Positions 32,717 through 41,811 are shown, counted from the stretch's first letter. The stretch: 64,000 nt of DNA from Candidatus Villigracilaceae bacterium (GCA_026645935.1 JAPKMP010000012.1:1-64000); one strand, 5' to 3'. Program-made: numbers and translations. Notes: generated from the sequence alone by a model not told the origin.

Positions 32717-35700
32717 GTGAAATCCGCATATTCAAGACTCGCTTTTACCGCCACTTTGCTCTTATGCTTCGTATTTTCAGCCAACGCGCCAATGGCTCAC
32801 GCCCAATCCGACCGCATCACCTTTGCTGTAATCGGCGACTATGGACTTGCGGGGCAGCCGTTATTGGATGTGTCGAATCTCATCAAAAGCTGGAACCCGG
32901 ATTTCATCGTCACCGTCGGCGACAATAATTATCCAGCGGGTCAGGCGACCACAATCGACGACAACATCGGGCAGTATTTTCACGAATACATATATCAATA
33001 CAAGGGAAAATATGGCGAAGGGTCAGCGACTCAGCGATTTTTCCCCTCCCTGGGCAATCACGATTGGGGCACGGACGATATTTCACCCTACCTTGGTTAT
33101 TTCGGTTACGGCAATGTAAGGTCGTATTACGATTTTGTCAGAGGTCCCGCACACTTCTTCATTCTAGACAGCGATCGAATGGAGCCTGACGGTATCACAC
33201 CAGGGTCGGCGCAGGGGATCTGGCTTCGCAAGACCCTGACAGCATCCACCTCCACGTTCAATGTAATCGTCTTCCACCACGCTCCGTACACATCAGGGCG
33301 TCACGGTCCGACGGAATATATGCGCTGGCCCTTCAAAGAATGGGGAGCGGATGTCGTCCTTACAGGACACGATCATACGTACGAACGCCTGCTTGTCGAC
33401 GGTCTGCCTTATTTCGTGAACGGCATCGGCGGCGGGGAAATTTACCATTTTCAGGATATTCTTCCTCAAAGCCAGGCACGCTTCAACCAGGATTATGGCG
33501 CGATGCGTGTGGACGCCACAAACCTGTACATGAGATTCCGCATGTTCACCCGCGCCGGAATTCTTGTGGATGATTATTCCATCGGCGGCAAAGCGCCTTA
33601 TGTATCTTCGATCACCGCCCTCGACCCGAATCCCTCGAATGCAGGAGTTGTAAATTATCAGGTCAATTTCACAGATCCAGTCACGGGTGTGGATGCGGCG
33701 GACTTCTTCCTTACCACCAGCATCAGCGATGCGGGTATCGCAGGGGTGAGCGGTTCGGGGATTTCGTATCTCGTCTCCGTCAATACAGGAACCGGGGATG
33801 GAACGCTCCGCCTCGACCTCGCCGACGATGACTCCATCGTCACAAGCCTCGGAATCCCCCTCGGCTGGGAAGGCGCAGGGACCGGAAATTTTTCAGGCGA
33901 TATCTATTCAGTGGACAAAACCGCGCCATCGGTCGTTTCCATCATGCGCGCGAATCCAAGCCCGACGAACGCTGCTTCGGTTGATTTCTCAGTGACTTTT
34001 TCAGAATTTGTTTCAGGCGTGGACCCGGCCGACTTCAACTTGTCCACTTTGAATGGAGCGACTCTTGCAAATATCTCCGGGTCAGGCGCCAACTACACAG
34101 TGACAGTCCTGACGGGGAATGAAAACGACGACCTGCGTCTCGATTTTATCGACAACGACTCGGTCAGCGACCCGACAGGGAACACAACATCGACGGGTTT
34201 TACGGGCGGTGAATCCTATTCCGTGGACCGCGCTGCACCTGTCGTCACTTCGATCGTTCCGGTGGGCAAACCGGATTCCTCCGGCGTGGATTACACCGTC
34301 AGTTTTTCAGAGCCAGTCACCGGCGTGGATGGAGGCGATTTCTCCCTTTTCACAATGAACGGCGCTACGATCACAAATATCTCAGGCGGCGGAAATCAAT
34401 ATATCGTGTCGGTTTCCGCGCAACCCGGACGCGACAGCATCCGGCTCGACCTGTTGGATAACGACAGCATCGTCGATGGAATCGGCAACCCGCTCGGCGG
34501 GGTTGGCGCAGGAACCGGCAATTACATGGGCGGCATCTTCAATATCGCCATCGATACGCCCATTGTCACTTCCATCATTCGCGCAGGCGCGAGCCCAACC
34601 AATGCGCCGAGCGTCAACTTTATCGTCACATTTTCCGAATTTGTGGACGGGGTCGATGCGGGTGATTTCCAAATGACTGGCGGCGGGACGATCAACACAA
34701 TTCAAAACTTGAGTCCGTTCTTTGTCGTCAACGTGACCGCCGCCGCAATGGATGGCGAGTTAAAACTCGATCTGATCGACGATGACAGCATCCACAACAC
34801 GCAGGGAATCACACTGGGCGGAGACGGCCTCGGGAACGGAAACTTTAGCGGGGAAGCCTTCACCATCGACCGCACACCCCCGCAGGCGACTTCGATCGTC
34901 CGCGCGGGCAACAACCCTTCCATCAACCCGACGGCTGATTTCATTGTTACATTCTCCGAACCGGTGCTAGGTGTGGAACCCGGCGATTTCAAAGTGACCG
35001 GTTCGAACGTCATCCTTTCATCGGTGCTTAATTTCCAAAACGCCGATCCGTTCTACTGGATCACAGTTGGCACAGGCGCGGGGTCCGGAACGATTCGGCT
35101 CGACCTTATCGATAACGGCAATATCACAGACAGGGCTGGGAATCCGCTTGCGAATAACAATTACACGACCGGGGAAAGTTTTACACTGGCGAAAACACCG
35201 GTGGATTTCGCCGCGCCAACCATCAACGCTGTGCAGGGCAATTTAACGAACACTCCCTTTTCTCCGCCATCCTGGTCGACGGTTTGGAATGCGCAAGCAT
35301 ACGAGGTCTTCATCGCGCGCGACAGCGGTTTCTCGAAGATCGCCCTCGTGCAGACCATACCCGGGACAACGCTCATGACTTCGACCCCTCTTGCAGACGG
35401 CGTCTATTACATGCGCGTCCGTGCCTATAACCCGGATTTGAATCCCGGAAAGTTCAGCGCGGCTTATTCCTTTACATTGGATTCCACGCCTCCGGCCGCG
35501 CCGAAACCTAAAACTCCAAAAATGGGTTCTTCCACACCCTCGCGCCCAAATATGGAATGGTCGTCCGTCGCCGGTGCATTCCGGTACGAAATCCAAGTGG
35601 ATAATAACGCGGACTTTTCAAGTCCCGAGTTCAGCGCGACCACCAACAGGACATTCATCCAGTCCAGAACCTTGATCGGAAGGACGCATTATTGGCGGGT

Positions 35701-35767
35701 GCGGGCAAGGGATGCCGCCGGTAATTGGAGCGCGTGGTCAAATGTATTCACATTCCATGTGAGATGA
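32717..35767 (+). CDS. Secreted metallophosphoesterase with five Ig-like repeats and FnIII-like C-terminus
   Basis: The 1016-residue protein starts at GTG (AGGAG upstream; the signal peptide begins right there) with a Sec signal cleaved near MAHA-Q. A purple acid phosphatase-like metallophosphoesterase follows (about 33-265) with GDYG, VGDNNY, GNHDWG, FHHAPY and TGHDHTYE metal motifs. Next come five repeats of about 100 residues, each opening with a (S)VxSIxRA-NPS type strand and containing VTFSEPVTGVDxxDF, an Ig-like/cadherin-like module. The last 200 residues hold two FnIII-like repeats (WSTVWNAQAYEVFI and MEWSSVAGAFRYEIQ). No anchor is seen, so it is secreted. Substrate unknown. Confidence 0.93.
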   Translation: MKSAYSRLAFTATLLLCFVFSANAPMAHAQSDRITFAVIGDYGLAGQPLLDVSNLIKSWNPDFIVTVGDNNYPAGQATTIDDNIGQYFHEYIYQYKGKYGEGSATQRFFPSLGNHDWGTDDISPYLGYFGYGNVRSYYDFVRGPAHFFILDSDRMEPDGITPGSAQGIWLRKTLTASTSTFNVIVFHHAPYTSGRHGPTEYMRWPFKEWGADVVLTGHDHTYERLLVDGLPYFVNGIGGGEIYHFQDILPQSQARFNQDYGAMRVDATNLYMRFRMFTRAGILVDDYSIGGKAPYVSSITALDPNPSNAGVVNYQVNFTDPVTGVDAADFFLTTSISDAGIAGVSGSGISYLVSVNTGTGDGTLRLDLADDDSIVTSLGIPLGWEGAGTGNFSGDIYSVDKTAPSVVSIMRANPSPTNAASVDFSVTFSEFVSGVDPADFNLSTLNGATLANISGSGANYTVTVLTGNENDDLRLDFIDNDSVSDPTGNTTSTGFTGGESYSVDRAAPVVTSIVPVGKPDSSGVDYTVSFSEPVTGVDGGDFSLFTMNGATITNISGGGNQYIVSVSAQPGRDSIRLDLLDNDSIVDGIGNPLGGVGAGTGNYMGGIFNIAIDTPIVTSIIRAGASPTNAPSVNFIVTFSEFVDGVDAGDFQMTGGGTINTIQNLSPFFVVNVTAAAMDGELKLDLIDDDSIHNTQGITLGGDGLGNGNFSGEAFTIDRTPPQATSIVRAGNNPSINPTADFIVTFSEPVLGVEPGDFKVTGSNVILSSVLNFQNADPFYWITVGTGAGSGTIRLDLIDNGNITDRAGNPLANNNYTTGESFTLAKTPVDFAAPTINAVQGNLTNTPFSPPSWSTVWNAQAYEVFIARDSGFSKIALVQTIPGTTLMTSTPLADGVYYMRVRAYNPDLNPGKFSAAYSFTLDSTPPAAPKPKTPKMGSSTPSRPNMEWSSVAGAFRYEIQVDNNADFSSPEFSATTNRTFIQSRTLIGRTHYWRVRARDAAGNWSAWSNVFTFHVR

Positions 35768-35912
35768 TGCCCGCAACCGGGGGTATATCCATTCAGGGGA
35801 TGAAGCAAAGAGAAATCACAGGAAGGCTGACCCCGCAAATTGAACGCAGTTTCTTCATGCACCTCTTAATCTCCATGCGTAAACTGGGGGGACTTTAGAA
35901 AAGGAGAGAATC

Positions 35913-36677
35913 ATGGACAACGATGACAAGCCGGTCGGTGCCGTTCTGTCCCGCAGGGATGTATTGAAGATATTGGGCATAGGCAGCGCAGCGACCCTGT
36001 TGGCCTCCTGCGCGCCAAATGCGGTGGAAACATCATCACCCGCCTCGGCGGCCACGATCCCACCCGCGATCGAATCATTGCCCACACTAACGAATACAAA
36101 AACGATTCCCGCCTGCGTGGTGAAACCCGAAATGACGGAAGGTCCATTTTTCGTGGACGAAATGCTCAACCGGTCGGATATCCGTTCAGATCCAACAGAC
36201 GGCACCGTATCGCAGGGCACGCTTCTCGAATTGACATTCAATGTCTCACGCTTCAGTCCGAATGGATGCGTCGCTCTTGCAGGCGCGCAGGTGGATATCT
36301 GGCACTGCGATGCGTTCGGTGTGTATTCGGATGTGCAGAACGCCGTTGGAAAAAGGTTCCTGCGCGGCTTTCAATCAACCGATTCGAACGGGTTGGCTAA
36401 GTTCGCAACCATCTACCCCGGTTGGTATCCGGGACGCGCCGTCCACATCCATTTCAAAATCCGTGTCAACGGGTACGACTTCACATCCCAACTATTCTTC
36501 GATGACGCCCTCTCAGACCAGGTGTATTCACATGAGCCGTACGCACAACGCGGCGAACGCATTACGCGGAATGAGAACGATAATATTTACCGGCAAGGCG
36601 GAAGCCAGCTTGTGTTGAACGTCCTCCCTGCAACGTCTGGCTATGCGGCGGTATTCGACATCGGGCTCCAATTGTAA
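35913..36677 (+). CDS. Exported intradiol ring-cleavage dioxygenase, Tat signal and lipobox
   Basis: The 254-residue protein has a twin-arginine signal (RR at 14-15, then LKILGIGSAATLLAS) ending in a lipobox with Cys33, a Ser/Thr/Pro linker and an intradiol dioxygenase domain. Iron ligands are visible: Tyr138 in FGVYSD, Tyr172 (or 168) and His178/His180 in YPGWYPGRAVHIHF. Such enzymes cleave catechols between the hydroxyls with Fe(III). Tat export fits a cofactor inserted before secretion. The N-terminal dimerisation domain of catechol dioxygenases is missing, as in the protocatechuate-like and exported versions. GGAG precedes the ATG. Confidence 0.9.
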   Translation: MDNDDKPVGAVLSRRDVLKILGIGSAATLLASCAPNAVETSSPASAATIPPAIESLPTLTNTKTIPACVVKPEMTEGPFFVDEMLNRSDIRSDPTDGTVSQGTLLELTFNVSRFSPNGCVALAGAQVDIWHCDAFGVYSDVQNAVGKRFLRGFQSTDSNGLAKFATIYPGWYPGRAVHIHFKIRVNGYDFTSQLFFDDALSDQVYSHEPYAQRGERITRNENDNIYRQGGSQLVLNVLPATSGYAAVFDIGLQL

Positions 36678-36744
36678 TAAGCGAACATCCCGTTGATTAA
36701 GGATTCTCGATTTCACCGCCGCCTCGCTCTGCAAGGACGCTGGG

Positions 36745-36750
36745 TATAAT
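36745..36750 (+). promoter_or_regulatory. -10 box of the alcohol dehydrogenase gene
   Basis: A perfect TATAAT lies 31 nt before the ATG, leaving a leader with GAGGAGAGAG. No -35 match is seen. Confidence 0.5.
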
Positions 36751-36781
36751 CGCGGCATTATTTTGATCGCGAGGAGAGAGC

Positions 36782-37831
36782 ATGAAAGCCGTGCGTTTTA
36801 TCGGAGTGAAGCAACCATTGCAAATACAGGAAATCCCGATTCCCGAGATCGGAACGAGGGATGTTCTAGTCAAGGTCAAGGCGGCTGGAGTCTGTCATTC
36901 GGACGCACACTACCGCGCGGGAATCTCGCCGGTCAAGCCGGTGCCGCTGACGCTTGGTCATGAAGTTTCGGGCGTTATCGAACGCACCGGCACTGCGGTG
37001 ACGAATTTGAAATCCGGGGATCGCGTCTGCCTGCATTACAACCTGTCGTGCGGGGATTGTTTTCACTGCACCACCGGTAACGACCAGTTCTGTGAAAAGG
37101 TGTCGATGATCGGTCATTACACGAACGGCGGATATGCGGAATATATCGCCGTGCCCGCGCGCAATGCAATACTTCTCCCCGATGAAATTCCCTTCGAACA
37201 GGGTGCCACTTTGATGTGCGCAAGCGCGACCGCTTTCCATGCGCTGCGAAAAAGTCGTTTGAAAGGCGGCGAGACCGCCGCAATCTTCGGCGCGGGTGGT
37301 CTGGGTCAGTCCGCCATTCAACTGGCAAAGGCATTCGGCGCGGTCGAAGTCTACGCCGTGGATATCAATGAAGAGAAATTGAATCTCGCCGCAGAGTACG
37401 ATGCCATTCCCGTCGATGCAAAAAATACCGATCCGGTTGCTGAGATCAAGAGGCTGACCAACGGCAAGGGCGTGAATGTCGCGATCGAAATGATCGGGCT
37501 TCCGCAAACGATGAAACAGGCAATTCAAGTCGCCGGTGTGATGGGGCGCGTCGTGATCGTCGGGCTGTCCAACCGACCGCTCGAAATACAAACCTACACC
37601 GAACTGCTTGGCAACGAGACGGAACTCATCGGCTCGAACGATCATCACCTCCAGGAATTACCCATCCTGATCGACCTAGCGCGTCGAAAAGTTTTGGATC
37701 TTTCCCGGATCGTAACCCGAACGATCCCGCTCGATGCGGATGCGATCAACATGACGCTGGACGACCTGGAGCGCTTTAGCGGAGACGTTCGCACGGTGAT
37801 CGTTCCCGGTTCGGGGCAACCCGGTAATTGA
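36782..37831 (+). CDS. Zinc-dependent alcohol dehydrogenase (MDR family)
   Basis: The 349-residue protein has catalytic zinc ligands in GVCHSDAHYR and GHEVSG, the four-Cys structural zinc lobe CGDCFHCTTGNDQFC, and the NAD motif GAGGLGQSAIQLAKAFG with VYAVDIN (Asp for the ribose, favouring NAD). It oxidises alcohols or reduces aldehydes; formaldehyde would fit the nearby formate dehydrogenase but that is speculation. GAGGAG precedes the ATG. Upstream of the formate dehydrogenase locus by 37 nt from the next gene. Confidence 0.93.
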   Translation: MKAVRFIGVKQPLQIQEIPIPEIGTRDVLVKVKAAGVCHSDAHYRAGISPVKPVPLTLGHEVSGVIERTGTAVTNLKSGDRVCLHYNLSCGDCFHCTTGNDQFCEKVSMIGHYTNGGYAEYIAVPARNAILLPDEIPFEQGATLMCASATAFHALRKSRLKGGETAAIFGAGGLGQSAIQLAKAFGAVEVYAVDINEEKLNLAAEYDAIPVDAKNTDPVAEIKRLTNGKGVNVAIEMIGLPQTMKQAIQVAGVMGRVVIVGLSNRPLEIQTYTELLGNETELIGSNDHHLQELPILIDLARRKVLDLSRIVTRTIPLDADAINMTLDDLERFSGDVRTVIVPGSGQPGN

Positions 37832-37845
37832 TCCACCAGAGACGA

Positions 37846-37851
37846 TATAAT
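37846..37851 (+). promoter_or_regulatory. -10 box of the six-helix membrane protein gene
   Basis: A perfect TATAAT, 17 nt before the ATG, leaving room for AAAGGA. It would start the formate dehydrogenase locus transcript. Confidence 0.55.
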
Positions 37852-37868
37852 CCACTTCAAAGGATCCC

Positions 37869-38600
37869 ATGACAAATCAAACACCCACAATAAAAATCAA
37901 CCCGGGACGCGCCTTGATCTTTCTCCTGCTCCTGGTTGTCCTTCTCGTCGGCATGAGCATCTGGGGACAATACCTTCGCTTTATCGGCGGCTGGGACATC
38001 CACAGCTACTGGCAGGAATTCGTATTGGACCTCCTGAACATGCCTTTCTACATGGATGCAGAAAGCAACATCCCGACATTTATCAACTCGTTGCTGCTGT
38101 TCATCCCATCCCTGCTCTTTGCCGGAATCGCTGTTTGGAAGTTTTCCATCCACGATAAATTCCGGTTCCATTGGGCGTTACTCTCCTTCCTCTATTTCAT
38201 GCTTTCCATCGACGAAGTAGCCTCCTTGCACGAGCGCCTCATCAAACCGATGCGCGCCATTTATGGCGCAGAGGGAATTTTCTACTTCGCCTGGATCATT
38301 CCCGGGATGATCGCGGTCGGCATATTCCTGATCGCCTTCCTGACCTTTTTCCTTCATCTTGAAAAGAAGTTTAAAATGCTTTTCTTTCTCTCACTGGCAA
38401 TCTACCTTATCGGCGTGATCGGCGGCGAGATGGTCAGCGGATATTTCGCCACCAGCATCGGGCAAAAGAACTTCACCTATGCTGTGGTCGCCAGCTGCGA
38501 AGAATCGGTGGAGATGATCGGCTGCTCCCTGGTCATTTATTCGCTGCTGGAATACATAAGGCAATTCCTGCCGGAAGGCCTGCTTTTCAAACCCTCATGA
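37869..38600 (+). CDS. Six-helix membrane protein of unknown function
   Basis: The 243-residue protein has six predicted membrane helices (about 14-33, 72-90, 103-118, 138-162, 170-190 and a last one near 205-225) with short loops and conserved-looking acidic residues in SIDEVASLHERL and ASCEESVEMIGC. Histidines are few, so it is not an obvious cytochrome b subunit. I recognise no family. It is coupled (4-nt overlap) to the cytochrome b5-like gene and lies at the head of the formate dehydrogenase locus, so a membrane partner for redox proteins is possible (inference). Confidence 0.75.
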   Translation: MTNQTPTIKINPGRALIFLLLLVVLLVGMSIWGQYLRFIGGWDIHSYWQEFVLDLLNMPFYMDAESNIPTFINSLLLFIPSLLFAGIAVWKFSIHDKFRFHWALLSFLYFMLSIDEVASLHERLIKPMRAIYGAEGIFYFAWIIPGMIAVGIFLIAFLTFFLHLEKKFKMLFFLSLAIYLIGVIGGEMVSGYFATSIGQKNFTYAVVASCEESVEMIGCSLVIYSLLEYIRQFLPEGLLFKPS

Positions 38601-38845
38601 GCCGGGAACGGAAGATCTCCTCTCTCGAACTCAGGCGGAACACAGGCGAACGCGGCTCGCGCATGTGGATCGCCCTCAACGGCATCGTTTACGATGTGAC
38701 CGATTGCCCCAAATGGCGGACGGGGTTGCACGAGTTCCTTCATTTTCCCGGGCAGGATCTGACCGACGAAATCATTGATGCCCCTCACAAAGAAGAGGTC
38801 TTAATGCACGATTGCGTGAAGTTGATCGGCGTTTTGGAAGAATAA
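38597..38845 (+). CDS. Cytochrome b5-like heme/steroid-binding domain protein
   Basis: The 82-residue protein fits the cytochrome b5 fold: SLELRRNTGERG, MWIALNGIVYDVTD, and HEFLHFPGQDLTDEI, where the first His of the heme pair normally sits in the HPGG motif; here it reads HFPGQD, so the first ligand may be the His of HEF or of LHF. The second His would be in the APHKEE segment. Bacterial stand-alone b5 domains are electron carriers, or bind steroids or other hydrophobic ligands. It overlaps the membrane protein gene by 4 nt, forming a pair. Confidence 0.8.
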   Translation: MSRERKISSLELRRNTGERGSRMWIALNGIVYDVTDCPKWRTGLHEFLHFPGQDLTDEIIDAPHKEEVLMHDCVKLIGVLEE

Positions 38846-38848
38846 TAG

Positions 38849-39112
38849 ATGAAGCAAAATCCCAAAGCCTTCGCCACCCTATGCGGACGCATCTTCCGCG
38901 ATACCGATCCGCAATACTTTCCGTCCGCGCAGCATCGACGAAAAAAGATCCTGCTGTGTACCGGAGCCTGCCTGGGCGCCTTCCTCGCCGACCCCGATGT
39001 ATTCTGCAAAGTGCATCGCAATTCCGATAAAGCCGCTGCCCGTCTGAAAAACGAGATCGAACACCTTATTGGCATTTGGAGTACGTATGATTCCTCCCCG
39101 AAAAACGATTGA
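38849..39112 (+). CDS. Small hypothetical protein ahead of fdhD
   Basis: The 87-residue protein is basic, with three Cys (CGRIF, TGAC and DVFCKVH) and a central hydrophobic stretch ILLCTGACLGAFLA of about 14 residues. No family is recognised. A GGAAGAA precedes the ATG. It overlaps the fdhD start by 26 nt, so it is co-translated with the formate dehydrogenase maturation gene; a role in that system is plausible but unproven. Confidence 0.6.
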   Translation: MKQNPKAFATLCGRIFRDTDPQYFPSAQHRRKKILLCTGACLGAFLADPDVFCKVHRNSDKAAARLKNEIEHLIGIWSTYDSSPKND

Positions 39113-39866
39113 TTACGAACGATACGAATTCAAAAAATGGGAACACTTCGACGCCGAGACCATTGTGGAAACTCCCGTCTCCCTGACAGTGAACGGTGAA
39201 GTCTGGATCTCGTTCATGTGTACCCCCATAGACCTCGAAGAGCTGGCGGTGGGTTTTTTGTACAATGAAGGAATTGTCAAAAGCATGGATGAAATCGCAG
39301 ATGCCCGCCTGTGCGAACACGGCGATAATGTGGATGTGTGGCTGAATTTCAACGCCGAGCAGCCGACCAACTGGCGTCGAACATCCGGCTGCACAGGCGG
39401 GGTGACGGCGGTTGACCTGCTCGCGAAACCCCACGTCGATTTTTCAGCGGACAGTTTCAAGGTCCAGCCGGAAGCGGTGATGGACATGGTGGACAAGTTA
39501 TTCGAGTCGCAGGAGCTTTATCGCGACACGGGCGGAGTGCATACCTCCGCTTTGAGCGACGGCGAAAAAATCGTTTTGGCGGCGGACGACATCGGCAGGC
39601 ACAACACGCTCGACAAGATCGCCGGGATGTGCCTGATGCAAAACGTGTGGCCCGAGCATCGCATGCTCATCACCACCGGGCGTATCAGCTCGGAAATGCT
39701 GCAAAAAGCTGCCCAATTGAACGCGCCCATTTTGATCTCGCGCACTTCCCCATCGTCACTTTCGATTGAAATGGCGCAGCGCTATGGAATTACGCTGATC
39801 GGCTATGCAAGAAAGCACCGCTTCAACGTTTATTCAAACGCCGAAAGGGCCGGTTTTCAGGGATAA
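39087..39866 (+). CDS. fdhD: Formate dehydrogenase accessory sulfurtransferase FdhD
   Basis: The 259-residue protein has FdhD motifs: VETPVSLTVNG, PIDLEELAVGFLYNEGI, the cysteine motif SGCTGG, DTGGVHTSALSDG, ADDIGRHNTLDKI and RISSEMLQKAAQ. FdhD moves sulfur from IscS to the molybdenum cofactor and is needed for active formate dehydrogenase. In E. coli the loop reads CxxC; here one Cys is seen at the catalytic place. The ATG at 39087 follows GGAG by 6 nt; the TTG at 39069 has none. A strong terminator overlaps its stop codon, so the downstream catalytic genes have a separate transcript. Confidence 0.94.
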   Translation: MIPPRKTIDYERYEFKKWEHFDAETIVETPVSLTVNGEVWISFMCTPIDLEELAVGFLYNEGIVKSMDEIADARLCEHGDNVDVWLNFNAEQPTNWRRTSGCTGGVTAVDLLAKPHVDFSADSFKVQPEAVMDMVDKLFESQELYRDTGGVHTSALSDGEKIVLAADDIGRHNTLDKIAGMCLMQNVWPEHRMLITTGRISSEMLQKAAQLNAPILISRTSPSSLSIEMAQRYGITLIGYARKHRFNVYSNAERAGFQG

Positions 39867-39892
39867 AGAGCGACTTGATGTCGCTCTTTTTT
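39865..39892 (+). terminator. Intrinsic terminator after fdhD
   Basis: A perfect 10-bp stem AAAGAGCGAC/GTCGCTCTTT with a 5-nt loop is followed by T; it begins inside the fdhD stop codon. Confidence 0.88.
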
Positions 39893-40010
39893 TCTGCCGT
39901 TTATTTGTGAATTTTATCACATATCACTCGGACAAAACTCCCTGCAAGCAAGGATGAATGAAACTTACCTAAAACCACACGATAAGGAATAATTGAACCG
40001 GAGCAAAAGC

Positions 40011-41747
40011 ATGACCAACAAAAAAATCGTTTACCACCCCATTCCGCCGGAGATCGAGATACTTGCAGGCAGACACGGGAACGAGCCCGAAGCCGCACTT
40101 GAACTGCTAAAGGAAATTCAAACGCATCCCTCTGCGTTGACGACTGATTCCATTTCCGATGCCGCCCGCGCGCTGAAACTCCCTCCCCACCAATTGTATG
40201 GAATGGCAACATTTTATTCCATGTTGTCTCTCGGGGAACGAAAGAAAGTTTTACGCGTATGCGATGGACCTGTATGCTGGCTAAAAAGAGCGACAATGGA
40301 TGATGGGCAGCAGACGATAGTTCAGTGGTCATCCAAGGCTGGTGGTCAATGGTCGGTGGAACGAACTTCATGTTTGGGATTGTGCGATCGCGCCCCGGCT
40401 GTTTTGGTCGAGGTTGAACAGGCAGGTCCCGTTGAGGCGGAAGAGGCGGGTAAGGTTTGCGATGGCTGGCGCGGCACACCCACAGATTACAGCGAAGTCC
40501 GCAAAGGCGAAGTCCGCGTGATGACATCGCTGATCGGAAAGATCGACCCCGACTCCATTGAAGGTGCAATGGCAAATGGGATTTATGACGGATTGAAGAA
40601 GGCGCTCCAAACAAACCCCGATGCGATCCTCACCGAAATAGAGACATCCGGTTTGCAGGGACGCGGCGGCGCGGGTTTTCCCGTCGGGCGGAAGTGGCGC
40701 TTCGTCGCCAACGAAAAGCGGACTCCGCGTTACATCATTTGCAATGCGGACGAATCGGAGCCGCTGATCTTAAAGGACCGCGTGTTGATCGACACGAATC
40801 CGCATCAGCTATTGGAAGGCATGACGATAGCCGGTTACGCTAGCGGCGCGTCGGAGGCGTGGATCTACATCCGCGGGGAATATGAATATCAAGCCCGGCG
40901 GCTGGAGATAGCCATCGAACAGGCAGAATCCAAAAATCTATTAGGTGGAAATATTTTGGGCAGCGGGTTCTCCTTCAATATTCACGTCCATCGCGGCGCG
41001 GGAGCGTATATCTGCGGTGAAGAAACGGCATTGATCGAGTCACTGGAAGGCAAGCGCGGCGAACCAAGACTGCGGCCGCCCTACCCACCACAATTTGGTT
41101 TTCGCGGACAACCGACCGCAGTGAACAACGTCGAGTCGTTTTGCGCTGTGCCTCACATCGTAAAGAACGGCGCAGAGTGGTGGCGTAGTTTGACCAACGC
41201 CCCCACACCGGGCACAAAAGTTTATATGGTGCTTGGGCATATAAAGAACGCAGGATTGTTCGAAGCGCCGTTCGGCCTGACCCTGCGTGAGATCATCGAA
41301 GACTTCGGCGGAGGGATGGAGAAAGGCTCGAAGTTTCAGTTTGCACTATGCGGTGGCGCAGCAGGGACAATCGTGGACAAGACAATGCTCGATGTGCCTA
41401 TTGATTTTGCGTCGTCGCAGAAAGGAATTTCACTGGGTGCAGGGTCCTTCCTGATCTGCGACCAGAGCGTTTCGCCAGTGGCGTTTTTACGGGAAATATT
41501 GCATTTCTTCGCGGCGGAGAGCTGCGGAAAATGCACGCCTTGTCGAGTCGGGACATGGCGTTCGCTGAAAATTCTGAATCGCATGGCGGCAGGCGAGGGG
41601 CAAAAAGGCGATATTGACGAATTAAAAATACTCGCTGCGTTGATGCAGGATGCATCCTTTTGCGGTTTGGGGCAGAGCGTGGCGATCCCGATGAAATCGG
41701 TGATGGAACATTTTGGAAAAGAATTTGCGAGAGCTGAAGGTCATTAA
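40011..41747 (+). CDS. NuoE-NuoF fusion, diaphorase subunit of NAD-linked formate dehydrogenase
   Basis: The 578-residue protein joins a NuoE-like thioredoxin-fold [2Fe-2S] module (about 1-135; Cys in CDGPVC and SCLGLC) to a NuoF-like module (about 170-570) with the FMN/NADH motif GRGGAGFPVGRKW, RGAGAYICGEETALIES and the [4Fe-4S] motif ESCGKCTPCRVGT plus a Cys in ASFCGLGQ. It passes electrons between the catalytic subunit and NAD+. The stretch between the two Cys pairs of the NuoE module is unusual and text-like in DNA. GGAG lies before the ATG at 40011. With fdhA downstream it forms a soluble NAD-dependent formate dehydrogenase. Confidence 0.92.
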   Translation: MTNKKIVYHPIPPEIEILAGRHGNEPEAALELLKEIQTHPSALTTDSISDAARALKLPPHQLYGMATFYSMLSLGERKKVLRVCDGPVCWLKRATMDDGQQTIVQWSSKAGGQWSVERTSCLGLCDRAPAVLVEVEQAGPVEAEEAGKVCDGWRGTPTDYSEVRKGEVRVMTSLIGKIDPDSIEGAMANGIYDGLKKALQTNPDAILTEIETSGLQGRGGAGFPVGRKWRFVANEKRTPRYIICNADESEPLILKDRVLIDTNPHQLLEGMTIAGYASGASEAWIYIRGEYEYQARRLEIAIEQAESKNLLGGNILGSGFSFNIHVHRGAGAYICGEETALIESLEGKRGEPRLRPPYPPQFGFRGQPTAVNNVESFCAVPHIVKNGAEWWRSLTNAPTPGTKVYMVLGHIKNAGLFEAPFGLTLREIIEDFGGGMEKGSKFQFALCGGAAGTIVDKTMLDVPIDFASSQKGISLGAGSFLICDQSVSPVAFLREILHFFAAESCGKCTPCRVGTWRSLKILNRMAAGEGQKGDIDELKILAALMQDASFCGLGQSVAIPMKSVMEHFGKEFARAEGH

Positions 41748-41751
41748 AGAG

Positions 41752-41800
41752 TAGTGATTGGAGATAGGGAAATTATCGATTATCAATCTCCAATGACCCA
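41752..41800. repeat. Text-like inverted repeat ahead of fdhA
   Basis: ATTGGAGAT (41757-41765) pairs with ATCTCCAAT (41786-41794). It is of the same family as the copies near proS and acs, and fills most of the gap before fdhA. Confidence 0.65.
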
Positions 41801-41811
41801 AAGAGGCGACC

